Of a stretch of 64,000 nucleotides of DNA, positions 21,871 through 32,064 are shown piece after piece (position 1 is the first letter of the stretch; every line of letters starts with the position of its first letter). Made by a program: the position numbers and the translations under genes. This DNA is from Allium sativum (Eukaryota > Streptophyta > Magnoliopsida > Asparagales > Amaryllidaceae). Location: contig CM060911.1 of the NCBI GenBank assembly GCA_030737875.1, forward strand, positions 110,588,625 through 110,652,624. Reading direction: 5' to 3'. The notes beneath the pieces were generated by a model. The model was not told where the DNA came from and ran no database searches. It saw only the letters and a list, made by a program, of their open reading frames with translations.

Positions 21871-23456
21871 TGAATAGGTTGGGATTGGGAAAAATAAATA
21901 AATAATTACTTCGGTGTGGTTCGCTAATCTCGACTAGTTTGGAAAACCATAATTTGGTTTGAAATAACATCCAAAGGAAGATTAAAGGATAAATTTTAAA
22001 GAATTTATCTTGGATAAAATTAATGGGAATCCTTCCCTAAGAATTGAAATTTAGAAACTAGCTGTAGATTAGTTAAGATGAGTGGTCTCCTGGATATTGA
22101 TCTGATGTTGGTTTCGGCCTTCGGGGTCAATATTTGGGAAATTGCTCTCTTACTGATTTACGGTTAGTGGTTAATGAATTGGAATGAGGCGTATGTTGTG
22201 TTTGTGTAACATTTGTTTTTAATATACGCGGGTTGTTCGGAAAGTCCGGGTTTATACCCATTCTGAATAACCGATTCGACGATATGTCGAAGACGAAGAC
22301 GGTGGTCGAAGACCGGAAGTCTTCACATCGTTTGGTTAATTACTGATGATCCTGATTGGGATGTACACCCAAGAGGACGGAAATAGTTGGTGGTCGTCCA
22401 GACGTACCTGGAGATCGATGGATATGCGAGGAAAGTGCCTCCGGTTTCGTTCAGACCCAGAACGAACTTGTAAATGGATTGTGTGTCTGACATTGGATTT
22501 TATTCCGTGTTGATTGATTTCTGTTAAATATATATCTGTTTGGCGGCGGAGAATTTATTCTCTTGCTTAACGCCCTTCTCTGAGACGTACGAGCTTAGAG
22601 GTTATATATCGATAGATATCAATCGCATGGCATGAATTGCCTATGTGGCACGCTGAGATGCAATGATCAAGGCTTCTGTTGAAAAGCAAAGCCTTGTGGT
22701 TAATGATCAAAGCACGGCCTACGTGGAAGCTTTGTGTATAGCGTGAATTCGCGAGCCTCACACCTCGGTATGAGTTAAAAAAGGGATACGGACCGTTGGG
22801 AGAACACGACGTTTCTTTCTAACTTTGGTGGTGTCAGTGACTTACCAACCCTGACATTTATATACTTTTCACCTTTGTGGTTGTTGGAATGAGGCGCCTC
22901 GATTATAGGTCTGTAAGGACCGGGAAACGTGTGTTTAGGAATAAATAATCCTCTAACGTAAGTGAGGACCGACCCAACCGATCCAAGTGGCTGCCCAGAG
23001 TGCGTAGTCCTGAGCATTTGCTAGAGTGTCTCGAACGCGGAGAGGAGCTTGCCCCTTGCCTCGACTCATGATGGAATCCAATTTTCAATACGAGATATTT
23101 CGGCTTTATTTGTAGAGCCTAGTATGGCGACATAGTAGCATGGGATGCTATGCCGTCTATGATTTATATTTATGATTGAAATTGTTTTGACACTATACAC
23201 TTATTATAGTATCAAATGATTTGTTTTAAACGTACCAAGCATGTTTGGCTGTTATAAGGTAAAACCCTATCCTCCGGCTTGCGTTGCATTGTGTGATGGG
23301 ACCTGGGTCTTATAATAGCTTCATTTTTCGAAAAAGCATTGCGCTGTTTATTCTATGCACTGGTATTCTTGGGAGGAAACCCGTTCCGTGTTATACGGCG
23401 TGGTCCCTTGAATTACTCTCTTTTAAAATAAAGTATTAATAACTGTTTTAGTTCTC

Positions 23457-23535
23457 ACACCAGTCACATGACTGACCTGGAGTTTATTGTTTTAACCTAA
23501 ACTCTGGGTGCCCCTATTTTCGACACGGGCAGCTA
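23457..23535 (+). other. LTR-end stem-loop module (family B)
   Basis: CACCAGTCACATGACTGACC, AAACTCTGGGTGCCC and ACGGGCAGC, giving a TGCCC/GGGCA stem. Equivalent modules are near the 3' ends of LTRs A, C and, partly, G. Confidence 0.6.
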
Positions 23536-23869
23536 GTAGTTTTGGTTTTGCAGATTTATATTCACAGGATCCTGATTTACAGCTGGAACGATGCTCGAAA
23601 AGCTCTGTATCCGTGCATTACTTTCAGTTGTGTTTTATATTATTTTACCGCTGCTATGTAATTTATTTTAATCTCTGATATTTATCGAATGTAATTTATT
23701 CATTCATACTCTGTATATTCTCGTATTCTGATGGAATTGTTGTAATAACCAATGAAATGTTCTCCCGTCTGCGTTCTATTTTGTCCTGTTCTCAAACAGT
23801 CAGGGGTTTCGAACGGTCTAGATCGGTTTAACGACTGATTCGGATCGAGCGAAATTCCAGGCCGTCACA

Positions 23870-23874
23870 GGTCC
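23870..23874 (+). repeat. Target duplication GGTCC, right copy
   Basis: Matches 17159-17163. Confidence 0.88.
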
Positions 23875-24325
23875 AGACATATTTTATAAGTGGTTAGTAA
23901 TGTCGTTCGGCTTATGCAATGCTCCAGCTTATTTTGTTGATTTAAGGAATCGAGTATTTCGAAATGTCCTGAATAAATTTGTGCTAGTTTACATTGACGA
24001 CATTTTAATCTTCTCCAAGTCAGCTGCCGAGCATGAAAAACATTTGGAACAAGTTTTGGAAATTCTGAGAAAGAATGTATTAAAAGCCAAATTTTCTAAA
24101 TGTGTATTCTGGCAAGAAGAAGTGAAGTTCCTCGGTCATGTAGTATCGAAGGAAGGAATTTCAGTGGATCCTAGCAAGATCATGGCCATTCAAGATTGGA
24201 AGCAGCCTAATACTCCTACCAAAGTCAGAAGTTTCCTAGGATTGGCTGGCAATTATCGAAAATTCGTTAAGGATTTTTTGAAACTATCTTGTCCATTAAT
24301 GAAGCTTATAAAAAAGCCAGTTTAA
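23875..24325 (+). pseudogene. Reverse transcriptase of G, C-terminal fragment
   Basis: Continues the reverse transcriptase after the solo LTR. Visible landmarks are the [10 protein letters not shown] segment, the catalytic YIDDI motif and the connection-like [11 protein letters not shown] segment. The frame closes at about 24325 through a small frameshift before the [11 protein letters not shown] segment that leads into RNase H. The length from YIDDI to the end is normal for Ty3/gypsy. It is inactive, because the N-terminal half is separated by 6.7 kb and the gene start is deleted. Confidence 0.9.
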
Positions 24326-24840
24326 TTGGATACCTGAATGTGAGGCAGCTTTCCAAGAGCTAGAATTGAGGTTGACCACTGCTCCAGTGTTGACCATTAT
24401 TGATGGCACTCAAGATTTAAAAGTCTTGACTGATGCTTCTATTGAAGGTATCGGTGCAGTATTAATGCAAAGAGACAAAGTAGTTGCTTTCGCTAGTTGT
24501 CAATTGAAATCGCATGAGAAGAAATACCCCACTCATGATCTTGAGTTGATGGCCATCGTGTTCGCTTTGAAGATATGGAGGCACTATCTTTTGGGTGAGA
24601 AGTTCGAACTATATAAGATCATAAATCCATGAAGACTTGAATTTGAGGCAGCAACATTGGGTAGAATTTCTTACGGCCTATGATCTAGACATCTTATATA
24701 CTCCAGGGAAAGCCAATGTTGTGGCGGATGCGCTTAGCAGAAAGAATGAGGGCTTCGCCAATCTTATCATCGCCAATCTCATCATTACACCTACATTGAT
24801 TGACAAAATCTCTGCTCTCCAGAAAGATGATGAATTTATC
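24326..24840 (+). pseudogene. RNase H of G and connector, broken
   Basis: A Ty3-type RNase H, which degrades the RNA strand of the RNA-DNA hybrid. Seen are the TDAS segment with its catalytic Asp, a [10 protein letters not shown] segment, and the Glu in DLELMA. After GEKFELY the frame is broken and about ten codons are missing before [12 protein letters not shown]. The catalytic Asp in [13 protein letters not shown] is present. The frame stops at a TAG near 24841, in the linker before integrase. Confidence 0.85.
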
Positions 24841-26240
24841 TAGAGAATTAGCAAAAGAGTTCGGGAAGGCGGACCCTCTAGTTTCCAAATTGATAGCAAG
24901 GGAGTTCTGAGGTTTAAAGGCCGAATTTGTGTCCCAAATATTTCTAAGCTCAGAAGAAAAGTAATGGATGAATATCATAAACCCAAGCTTTGTATTCATC
25001 CAAGGGTGACTAAGATGTATCATGATCTCAAGCACACGTTCTGGTGGAAATCTACGAAAAGAGACATTTCCGTTTATGTTAGTAGGTATTCTACTTGCCA
25101 ACAAGTCAAGAGTGATCAGCAAAAACCTGCCGGATTGTTACAACCAATAGAAGTTCCAAGTTGGAAGTGGGATCAAATCTCATGGATTTTATTGATGGCT
25201 TGCCCCGAACCAGAAAAGGTAATGACAGTATTTGGGTGATCATTGACTGTTTCACGAAGTCTGGCCATTTTATTCCTGTCAAATCAACCAGAATGGCTCA
25301 AAGCTTAGTGAAAATTTATTTCAAAGAAATTGTCCGACTACATGGAGTTCCCAGTGGCATTGTTAGTGACCGTGAACCTATATTCGCTAGTAAATTCTGG
25401 GAAGGTTTCCAAGAAGAGATGGGGACAACATTAAATTTGAGCACCGCATATCATCCTCAAACAGGTGGCCAGACTGAGAGGGTGAACCGTAGACTGGAAG
25501 ATTTGTTGCGGGCATGTATTCTTGACTTTGGCGGATCATGGGAAGATCACTTGTACTTGGTTGAGTTCTCTTATAATAACAGTCACCAAGCAAGCTTGCA
25601 AATGTCACCATTTGAAGTATTATATGGAAGGCCTTGTAGATCTCCCGCATGTTGGGTTGAATCAGGAAATAGACTAGTATTGGGTCCCAACATGATTCGT
25701 GAAGCTTCATACAAAGTTGATTTCATTAAGAAGAGATTGCTAGCAGCTCAGAGCCGACAGAAAAGTTACGCAGATTTAAGAAGAAGAGATTTGGAATTTG
25801 CTGTTGGCGATTATGTGTACTTGAGAGTTTCTCCATTGAGAGGCGTATTTCGTTTTGGGAAGACTGGGAAGTTGGCTCCTAGATTCACTGGTCCATTCCC
25901 TATTCTAGAAAGAATTGGAACTCTCGCTTACAGGGTTCAGTTGCCTAACTGGTTGCCAGGGGTACATGATGTAATCCATGTGTCTCAACTTCGGAAGCAT
26001 GTTCATGATCCAGACTTGATTGTGGAGGAAGCTGCACAACAAGATTTGGAGACTACCCCGAACTTAGCAGTAAGAAGGGACCCGGTAAAGATCATTGGCA
26101 AAGAAACCCGAGTTCTGAGGATCAAAAGAATTCATCAAGTCACGGTGCAGTGGAGCGGAGATCCTAAAGACTGTACATGGGAGACCGAGGATAGCATTAG
26201 ACAGGCTTATCCCCAGTGCAGAGTGGATATCTCTAACTAG
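24841..26240 (+). pseudogene. Integrase and chromodomain of G, broken
   Basis: Integrase inserts element DNA into the genome. The zinc-binding region keeps H..H (YHKPKLCIHPR) and a final Cys (TCQQ), but the first Cys of the C-x-x-C pair reads Tyr. A one-base indel near 25180 shifts frame at the start of the catalytic core. The core then has the MDF Asp, the SDREP Asp and the QTERVNR Glu (DDE triad), a GPF-type motif near 25890, and a C-terminal chromodomain (IIGKETRVLRIKR to CTWETED) at about 26075-26210. From 25161 the frame is open for 359 codons. Chromodomains bind histone marks and direct insertion to heterochromatin. Confidence 0.9.
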
Positions 26241-26330
26241 CTCTAGTGCAAGGTACATTTACCATATTTTACATTTTCCATTTTGTTTCCTACTTTACTG
26301 ATGTATCCTTTTCGGGGACGAAAAGATTTT

Positions 26331-26343
26331 AAGTGGGGGAGAT
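26331..26343 (+). other. Polypurine tract of G
   Basis: AAGTGGGGGAGAT directly before the TGTAACAACC start of the 3' LTR; primer site for plus-strand DNA synthesis. Confidence 0.88.
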
Positions 26344-27223
26344 TGTAACAACCAGGAAAATCAGAGCCAATTTAATTTTTTTAATTTTGGCTATTTTATT
26401 GAATTTTAAATAGTTAAAATAATTTATTTTAAATAATAACGATTAAAAATTTATTTAAATCGAAGTTAGAACGAATATATTTATTTTAATTTTTGAAGGA
26501 GTTAGAAATAGTGCGGCAGTTTAAAAATTTGAATTCGAACTTTGACTTACTGTACAGGATGCAAAATAAATCGGATTTTGGTGAAACCAAAAATATTTAA
26601 ATCTGTTTAAGAATATCTTTCCAACAAATCCGAAAAATTGAAATTTCATAGCGAGAATCAAAAGTTATGGCCAGTTGAATATTTAGAATAGTCGCTATGG
26701 AATTTAATATAAAATATAGCCCATATAAATAGCCATTTTGCAAACGACATCCATTTTCGACGAAACCATCCTGGTTGGATCCGAAATGTCAAATTATTGC
26801 AGGTTTCAATTTTCATAATTTTTGGAATTAATATGAGAGCGTGGCAGAAGAAAATGTGTTTTGTCAATTTCGATCGACTAGAAAATGACCATTTTTCAAA
26901 CGTTCTTCAAATTCAACGAAATTAATTTTTTAGGACAATATCGTCAAAACATAGCTAGATTTATTTTTTGGGAATTTTTAGAGTTAGTATATGGGCCCGT
27001 TAAATTAAAATCTATGATTAAATTAAATAATTAAATATTTTATATTTAAATTAAAAAAAACTGTCGAAACAATTGAATTGGCTTACGGGACATATCCCAT
27101 TGTGTTCGGAATAGGGCTATTTAGCTAGGAGCGTCACTCGTTGGGTTTGTTTTGGAGTTAAGAGCAATATAGGAACTGAATTCAAATTAAATAGAATTAA
27201 ATATAGTAAAGTACAATAGTATA

Positions 27224-27235
27224 CAGTATAAATAC
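27224..27235 (+). promoter_or_regulatory. TATA box of LTR G
   Basis: CAGTATAAATAC, with transcription expected about 30 bp downstream, just before the less AT-rich leader. It lies at the same relative place as the TATA boxes of LTRs C and E. Confidence 0.6.
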
Positions 27236-27897
27236 ATCGTATCATATGGCGAAACCCTAATACACAATACACTGTATTCTTTTGAAGCCGCCATCTTCTA
27301 AACCGACAGAACAAATGCTCCGTATTTGATCCAAAATTCCTCCCTCCCTATGGCGAATTGATTCTTGAAACTAAAACAAAAATCGAAGGGACTCGAGAGA
27401 TCTTTGAAACCATACGGATTTGATCAAATATAATAGCGTGGATTGTTTGAAATCGACCCTCGAAGAGGAGTCGTTCACGTGGGATCGCTGGGCTCCTGGA
27501 GCCATCGAGTTCATCAGAACTCATAGAGGAGGAGGGCGCCACATAGACGTAGCAAGGTGTGAGGTCCGATCATCGTCTAGGCGAGTGGTTGAAGTGCAGA
27601 TTGGAACCCTAGTTGTCGACGGGGTTTTGAAGTATCGATCTGTAGGAGGAAGCAAGGAGAAGGGTATTAAAGTAATTAATTGATTATTTAATTTCCTTAG
27701 TAAAGTACTTAACGTAAAAATTACCATAACTTTCTCATACAGTAACGAAATTCGATGAAACAGGAAATGTTGGAATCCTTGAATCGAGATCTACATTTTA
27801 GAAGAGACCACAGAATTTTTGGAGCATTCTATAGTTTCAGAAAAAATAAAAATCGAAGTGAGATTTCTGAATCCTAATCAATTGAACAAAATTATAT

Positions 27898-27960
27898 TAG
27901 GATGCAGACGGAGTTTAAAAACTCCCGACACCCGTCGTCCACAGACCGTGGACGACTTGA
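27898..27960 (+). other. Conserved hairpin block in LTR G
   Basis: GGATGCAGACGG, CACCCGTC and a GTCCA/TGGAC hairpin. Relative to LTR B (CATCCA/TGGATG), both arms changed together, from AT-C to GT-C pairing, so the stem is kept. Confidence 0.65.
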
Positions 27961-28237
27961 TTGTTTTGTGGTATGTAATTGATTGATTTTTGGGTGTTTG
28001 ATTGTGGTTGAAAAATGAAATTGATTGATATTGTGGCATTAGACTGCCTAGAAAAATGTATTAGGAAATCAAACCCCTTGTAAACGCCACGAGGCCTAAG
28101 GTAGTGCGAGGAGCCGTACATCGGGACGGTGCTGGTTTTAATTACCCTGTCGTTATACTGCCGAAATTTTCTGAAATGTTTTTGTGTTATAAAATATTAA
28201 TGTTATTATACATTAATTGTTTGAATAGTATAATAAT

Positions 28238-28238
28238 C

Positions 28239-28271
<33 letters not shown>
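28238..28271. repeat. AT microsatellite
   Basis: Uninterrupted AT dinucleotides at the start of the repeat-rich part of LTR G. Confidence 0.85.
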
Positions 28272-28273
<2 letters not shown>

Positions 28274-28299
28274 TGTATGAAAATCACCATTTATGTCAA

Positions 28300-29640
28300 C
28301 ATAAAGTCTACAATTTCAATGTAATCAAAAATGGTCATTTGGTTCATAAAAAAATGAATTTACATTTAAATTTACATTTTAATGTAAATGTAATAGTAAA
28401 AATAAACATTTATACAATAAAATGAATTTACATTTGATTTTACATTTTTAATGTAAACAAAACATTAAAATAAACTGTATTTGCATTGCATTTTACATTT
28501 TTTTTGTAATGCAACTTTAAAATAGACATTTGGATATAAAAATGTTTTGACATTAGATTTCATATTTTAATGTAAATGATACATTAAAAAAATATTATAA
28601 ACTAAAAACGTGTTTACATTAGATTTATATTTCAATCTATAGGAAAACATTAAAATAAACATTTTGATGTGGAAATATATCTACATTGGAAATTGACATT
28701 TCAATGTATATGAAAACTTCTAAAATATCACATTACTATATGAAATGTATTTACACTAGATTTTACATTTTAAATGTTTTACATTAAAATGGACATTGTT
28801 GTATTAAAATGTCTTTACTTTAATATAAATATTTTTAATGTAACCCAACATTAAAAATAGTCATTTGTTAAATTGTAATGCATTTATATTAAAATATACA
28901 TTTTTAGTGTAATGCAAGATAAAAAATTAGAAATTTTTAAATAGAAATGTGTTTTAGATTGAAATATACACTTTGAATGTAATGCAACATTGAAAATAGT
29001 CATTTGTCATATAGAAATGTATTAACATTGAATTATACATTTATATTGAAATGATAAAATTACATTTTTCAATGTAATCATATATTGAAATGAAAAATTA
29101 CATTTTTCAATGTAATCATGTTATGAAATTAAAAGTTACATTTTTTATATGCAAACAAAGAATGAAATAGGAGTTTACATTTTTATATGCAAACAAAGAA
29201 TTAAGTGAGAATTTACATTTTTATATGTAATTAAATAAAGAAATAAAAGATTACATTTTTCAATGTAATAATATACTAAAATAAAAGGTTACATTTTTCA
29301 ACGTAATTATATACTGAAATAGAAGTTACATTTTCTAATGTAGTAATATAGTGAAATGAAAGTTTACATTTTCCCATGTAATAACACATAATAAAAATTA
29401 CATTTTCTAATGTAATAATAGAGTGAAAAGAAAAGTTTACATTTTTCAATGTAATAACACATTGAAATAAAAGTTACATTTTCTAATGTAATAATATAGT
29501 GAAATGAAAGTTTAAATTTTCCCATATAATAACACACTGAAATAAAGGTTACATTTTCTAATGTAATAATGCAATGAAATGAAAGAGTACATTTTTTTAA
29601 TGTAATAGTATATTGAAATAAAAAGATTTCATTAATCTTT
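28300..29640 (+). repeat. Array of TTACATTTT...AATGTAA palindromes in LTR G
   Basis: More than 20 imperfect units, spaced about 45-70 bp, each with a dyad such as TTACATTTTTCAATGTAA; the arms TTACATT/AATGTAA are the constant part. The array lies between the CTGCCGAAATTTT block and the CCGACCGTCGGA block. Confidence 0.8.
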
Positions 29641-31886
29641 ATGTAATATATATGAATTACATAAAAGAATCAATGCGGGAAGAATTTGCATTAACTTTAA
29701 AAATTTCATTTTTAATGTAATATATGATTTCATATATAAAAGAAATCAATGTTGAATTGAAAATGGTTTGAAATCGTTGAACGATTTATATTTATACAGT
29801 TATATATAAATATAAATTAAAATAAAACGAATCGCCCTGCTGTAATTCGCGTTTTGAAATTGTAAGTTCAAATGATTATACCGAAAGATCCGACCGTCGG
29901 ATTTTCCCAAAACTAGAACCATTGGGTTCGTTTTGGAAAGATCTTTCCAACGATATAAAATTCACTAAGGTGCAACTTTAGATTTTGAGAAATGTGTAAA
30001 TCAAATTTTGATGAAAACAGCGCCAGGGCCATGTAATGACCCGAAGCGTCGTTTAATTGAAAATGACTATTTTTAAATAAATAAAAACAGCGATAAATCG
30101 TTATAAAATATTATAAACAATATGGAATGAAAAGAATGACTTAAATTATATATATATATTCGAGAATTATTTGAAAAGTCCAAGTTAACTCTCATTTCAA
30201 ATAATTATACGACGATTGAAAGTCGAAGATTTGATGATGGTGATTGAAGACCGGGGATCTTCACATCGAATGGATGACTACTGATGCCCTGGACTGATTT
30301 GCTCCCAGGAAAGGGTTACAGTGGTAGTTGTCCAGACTTACTTGTTGATTGTCCGGATTAGCGAGAATCTCTCTTCCGTATTGGACATATGGGACGAGGA
30401 ATAAGGTGTCTCCTGTTTCGTTCAGACCAAGAACGGACTTGTAAATGGATGTATGTCTAACATTGGATTTTATTCCGTGCTGATTGATTTCTATTTGATA
30501 TATATCTGTTTGGTGGCGGAGAATTCATTCTCTTGCTTAACACTCTTCTCTGAGACGCACGAGCTCAGAGGTTATATATTGATAATTATCAGTCGCATGG
30601 CGTGAATTGTCAGTGTGGCATGCTAAGATGCAAATGATCAAGGCTTATTGTTGAAAAGTAGAGCCTTGTGTTTGATGATCAAAGCACAACTTTATTGTAG
30701 TATAGCTTTGTGTATAGCGTTACTTCACGAGCCTCACACCCCGGTATGAACCAGAAATGGGAGAAGGACCCTAGGGAGATCATGCGTTTCTTTCTAGCTA
30801 GAAGTGGTGTATGGGTTTTACAAGCCTAGATATTTTTATTTATGTGGATGATGGAAAGCGAGTTACCTCGGATTTAAGTCCCTAGTGGCTCTATTTTACG
30901 ACCCATAGGGTAGAGAGACGTAGTGTTCAGGCATTACCAATCCACTAACATATTTGTGGACCGGCCCTGGCGTTCAGGGTGCAGTTGCGACTAAGTCCTG
31001 AGGCTCGGGCTAGAGAGACTCGAATTCGGTAAGGACGATTCCTTGCCTTGGTTCATGATGGAAATCCAACTTCCAATACGAAATCATATGGTTTTGATTG
31101 TAAACCTAAATTTGGCGACATAGTATATGGTAGCTAGGCCGTCTATGATTGATATATTATGATTGAAATGTTTTTGAAACATATATACACTATAATAATA
31201 TCAAATCCATTTTATTGTATCAAGCATTTTTGACCATTATAAGGTAAAACTCTATCCTCCGGTTTGCATTGCATTGTGTGACGGGACTTGAGTCTTATAA
31301 TGGTTTCATTTTTCTAAAATGCATTGCGTTGTTTAATGATTTACTTTATATATGCACTGGCAATCCAATGGAGTAAACCCAATCCGCGTTAGCGGCGTGG
31401 TCCTGTGATTGGCCTTATTATTAAATAGGTTAAATAAGATTTCTCATACCAGTCCCATGACTGACTCGTAATTTGTTTCACTTTGCAAACTCGGCTGCCC
31501 TCTTTCCTACACGAGCAGCCTTATATATAGGTTTTAGCAGATTCATTATGGATAGCTATGGAGCTGAAGATGGATCCCATTATTTCTATTATGTTGTTCA
31601 GACTTTATTCAGTATATTATGTTTGATTCCGTTGTAGGCATTTTGTATTAAGTTGAAAACTGTATTATGAACTAAGTATGATCCTATTATGTTGTGTAAC
31701 TCTGATGATATATTATTCCCAGTGTAATTTGATGTACTTTATCTCCTGTAATTCTATATTTATGTTCTGCTGCTATTGTTTTATGTGTTATATTCCAATA
31801 ATTATCCTTTCTTTCGTACTACGGGAGCTTGGGGTCATCACATATATACTAATCGTAAATACGTTACTAATAAACATATCTCCTAA

Positions 31887-32000
31887 CTCATTCTAGGGAA
31901 TTTCTAACCTATCTCTAATGAGTCGCTCATTCTAGGATACTACTGATCCTATCTCTAATGAGTATTCTTTAATAGGATATTACTAATCCTACCTCTGATG
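31887..32000 (-). repeat. Three tandem leader hairpin units
   Basis: Units at about 31887-31922, 31926-31962 and 31968-32000. Each has CTCATT...AATGAG outer arms or remnants and TAGGAT...ATCCTA inner arms. The C leader has one unit (about 53283-53322). Confidence 0.65.
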
Positions 32001-32052
32001 AATTCTTTCGTTTGGTTCTAATGTGTCCTTTCCTCGAGCTTTGTAAAACAAA

Positions 32053-32064
32053 GCTCTGATACCA
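32053..32064 (-). other. Primer-binding site of element A (initiator Met tRNA)
   Basis: On the minus strand TGGTATCAGAGC, an exact 12-base match to the usual plant initiator-Met-tRNA primer site, two bases inside the LTR end at 32067. Confidence 0.9.

Larger units (their letters stand above)
17164..23869 (+). mobile_element. Complete 6.7-kb solo LTR, family B
   Basis: Starts TGTAACAACCCGG and ends GGCCGTCACA, flanked by GGTCC duplications inside the reverse transcriptase of G. No internal domain, primer site or pol is present, so it is a solo LTR left by LTR-LTR recombination. At 6706 bp it is very long for a plant LTR. Modules in order: U3 motifs (17420-17820), C-rich leader (18110-18450), 34-bp palindromic array (18836-19385), hairpin block (19521-19580), a 101-bp duplication (20256-20425), a 27-bp array (20655-20900), paired hairpins (21541-21870) and the end stem-loop (23457-23535). 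The inverted copy is at 1-5441. Confidence 0.9.
16641..31842 (+). mobile_element. Chromovirus G (Ty3/gypsy, Tekay-like), broken, nested in A
   Basis: Flanked by target duplications TATAT at 16636-16640 and 31843-31847. It consists of a 257-bp remnant of the 5' LTR, a truncated pol (reverse transcriptase, RNase H, integrase, chromodomain), a polypurine tract and a full 5.5-kb 3' LTR. The rest of the 5' LTR, primer site, gag, protease and the start of reverse transcriptase are deleted. A 6.7-kb solo LTR interrupts the reverse transcriptase. Frameshifts and stops show it is dead. Domain order, chromodomain and long LTRs point to the Tekay/Del chromovirus clade; the clade call is from memory of these families. 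Confidence 0.88.
26344..31842 (+). mobile_element. 3' LTR of G, 5.5 kb
   Basis: Starts TGTAACAACCAGG and ends GGGGTCATCACA, followed by the TATAT duplication. It contains the triple U3 motif (26575-26970), a TATA box (27224), a leader of about 0.5 kb, the hairpin block (27898-27960), a long palindromic array (28300-29640), a CCGACCGTCGGA block (29890-29902) and end modules shared with A and B (30190-31512). An internal TGTAATGACCCG at 30032 resembles an LTR start, but the outer ends are secured by the target duplication. Confidence 0.87.

Noticed and set aside
30032..31842. Independent solo LTR starting at the internal TGTAATGACCCG
   Set aside because: The TATAT duplication pairs 16641 with 31842, so the end belongs to LTR G; no duplication flanks 30032.
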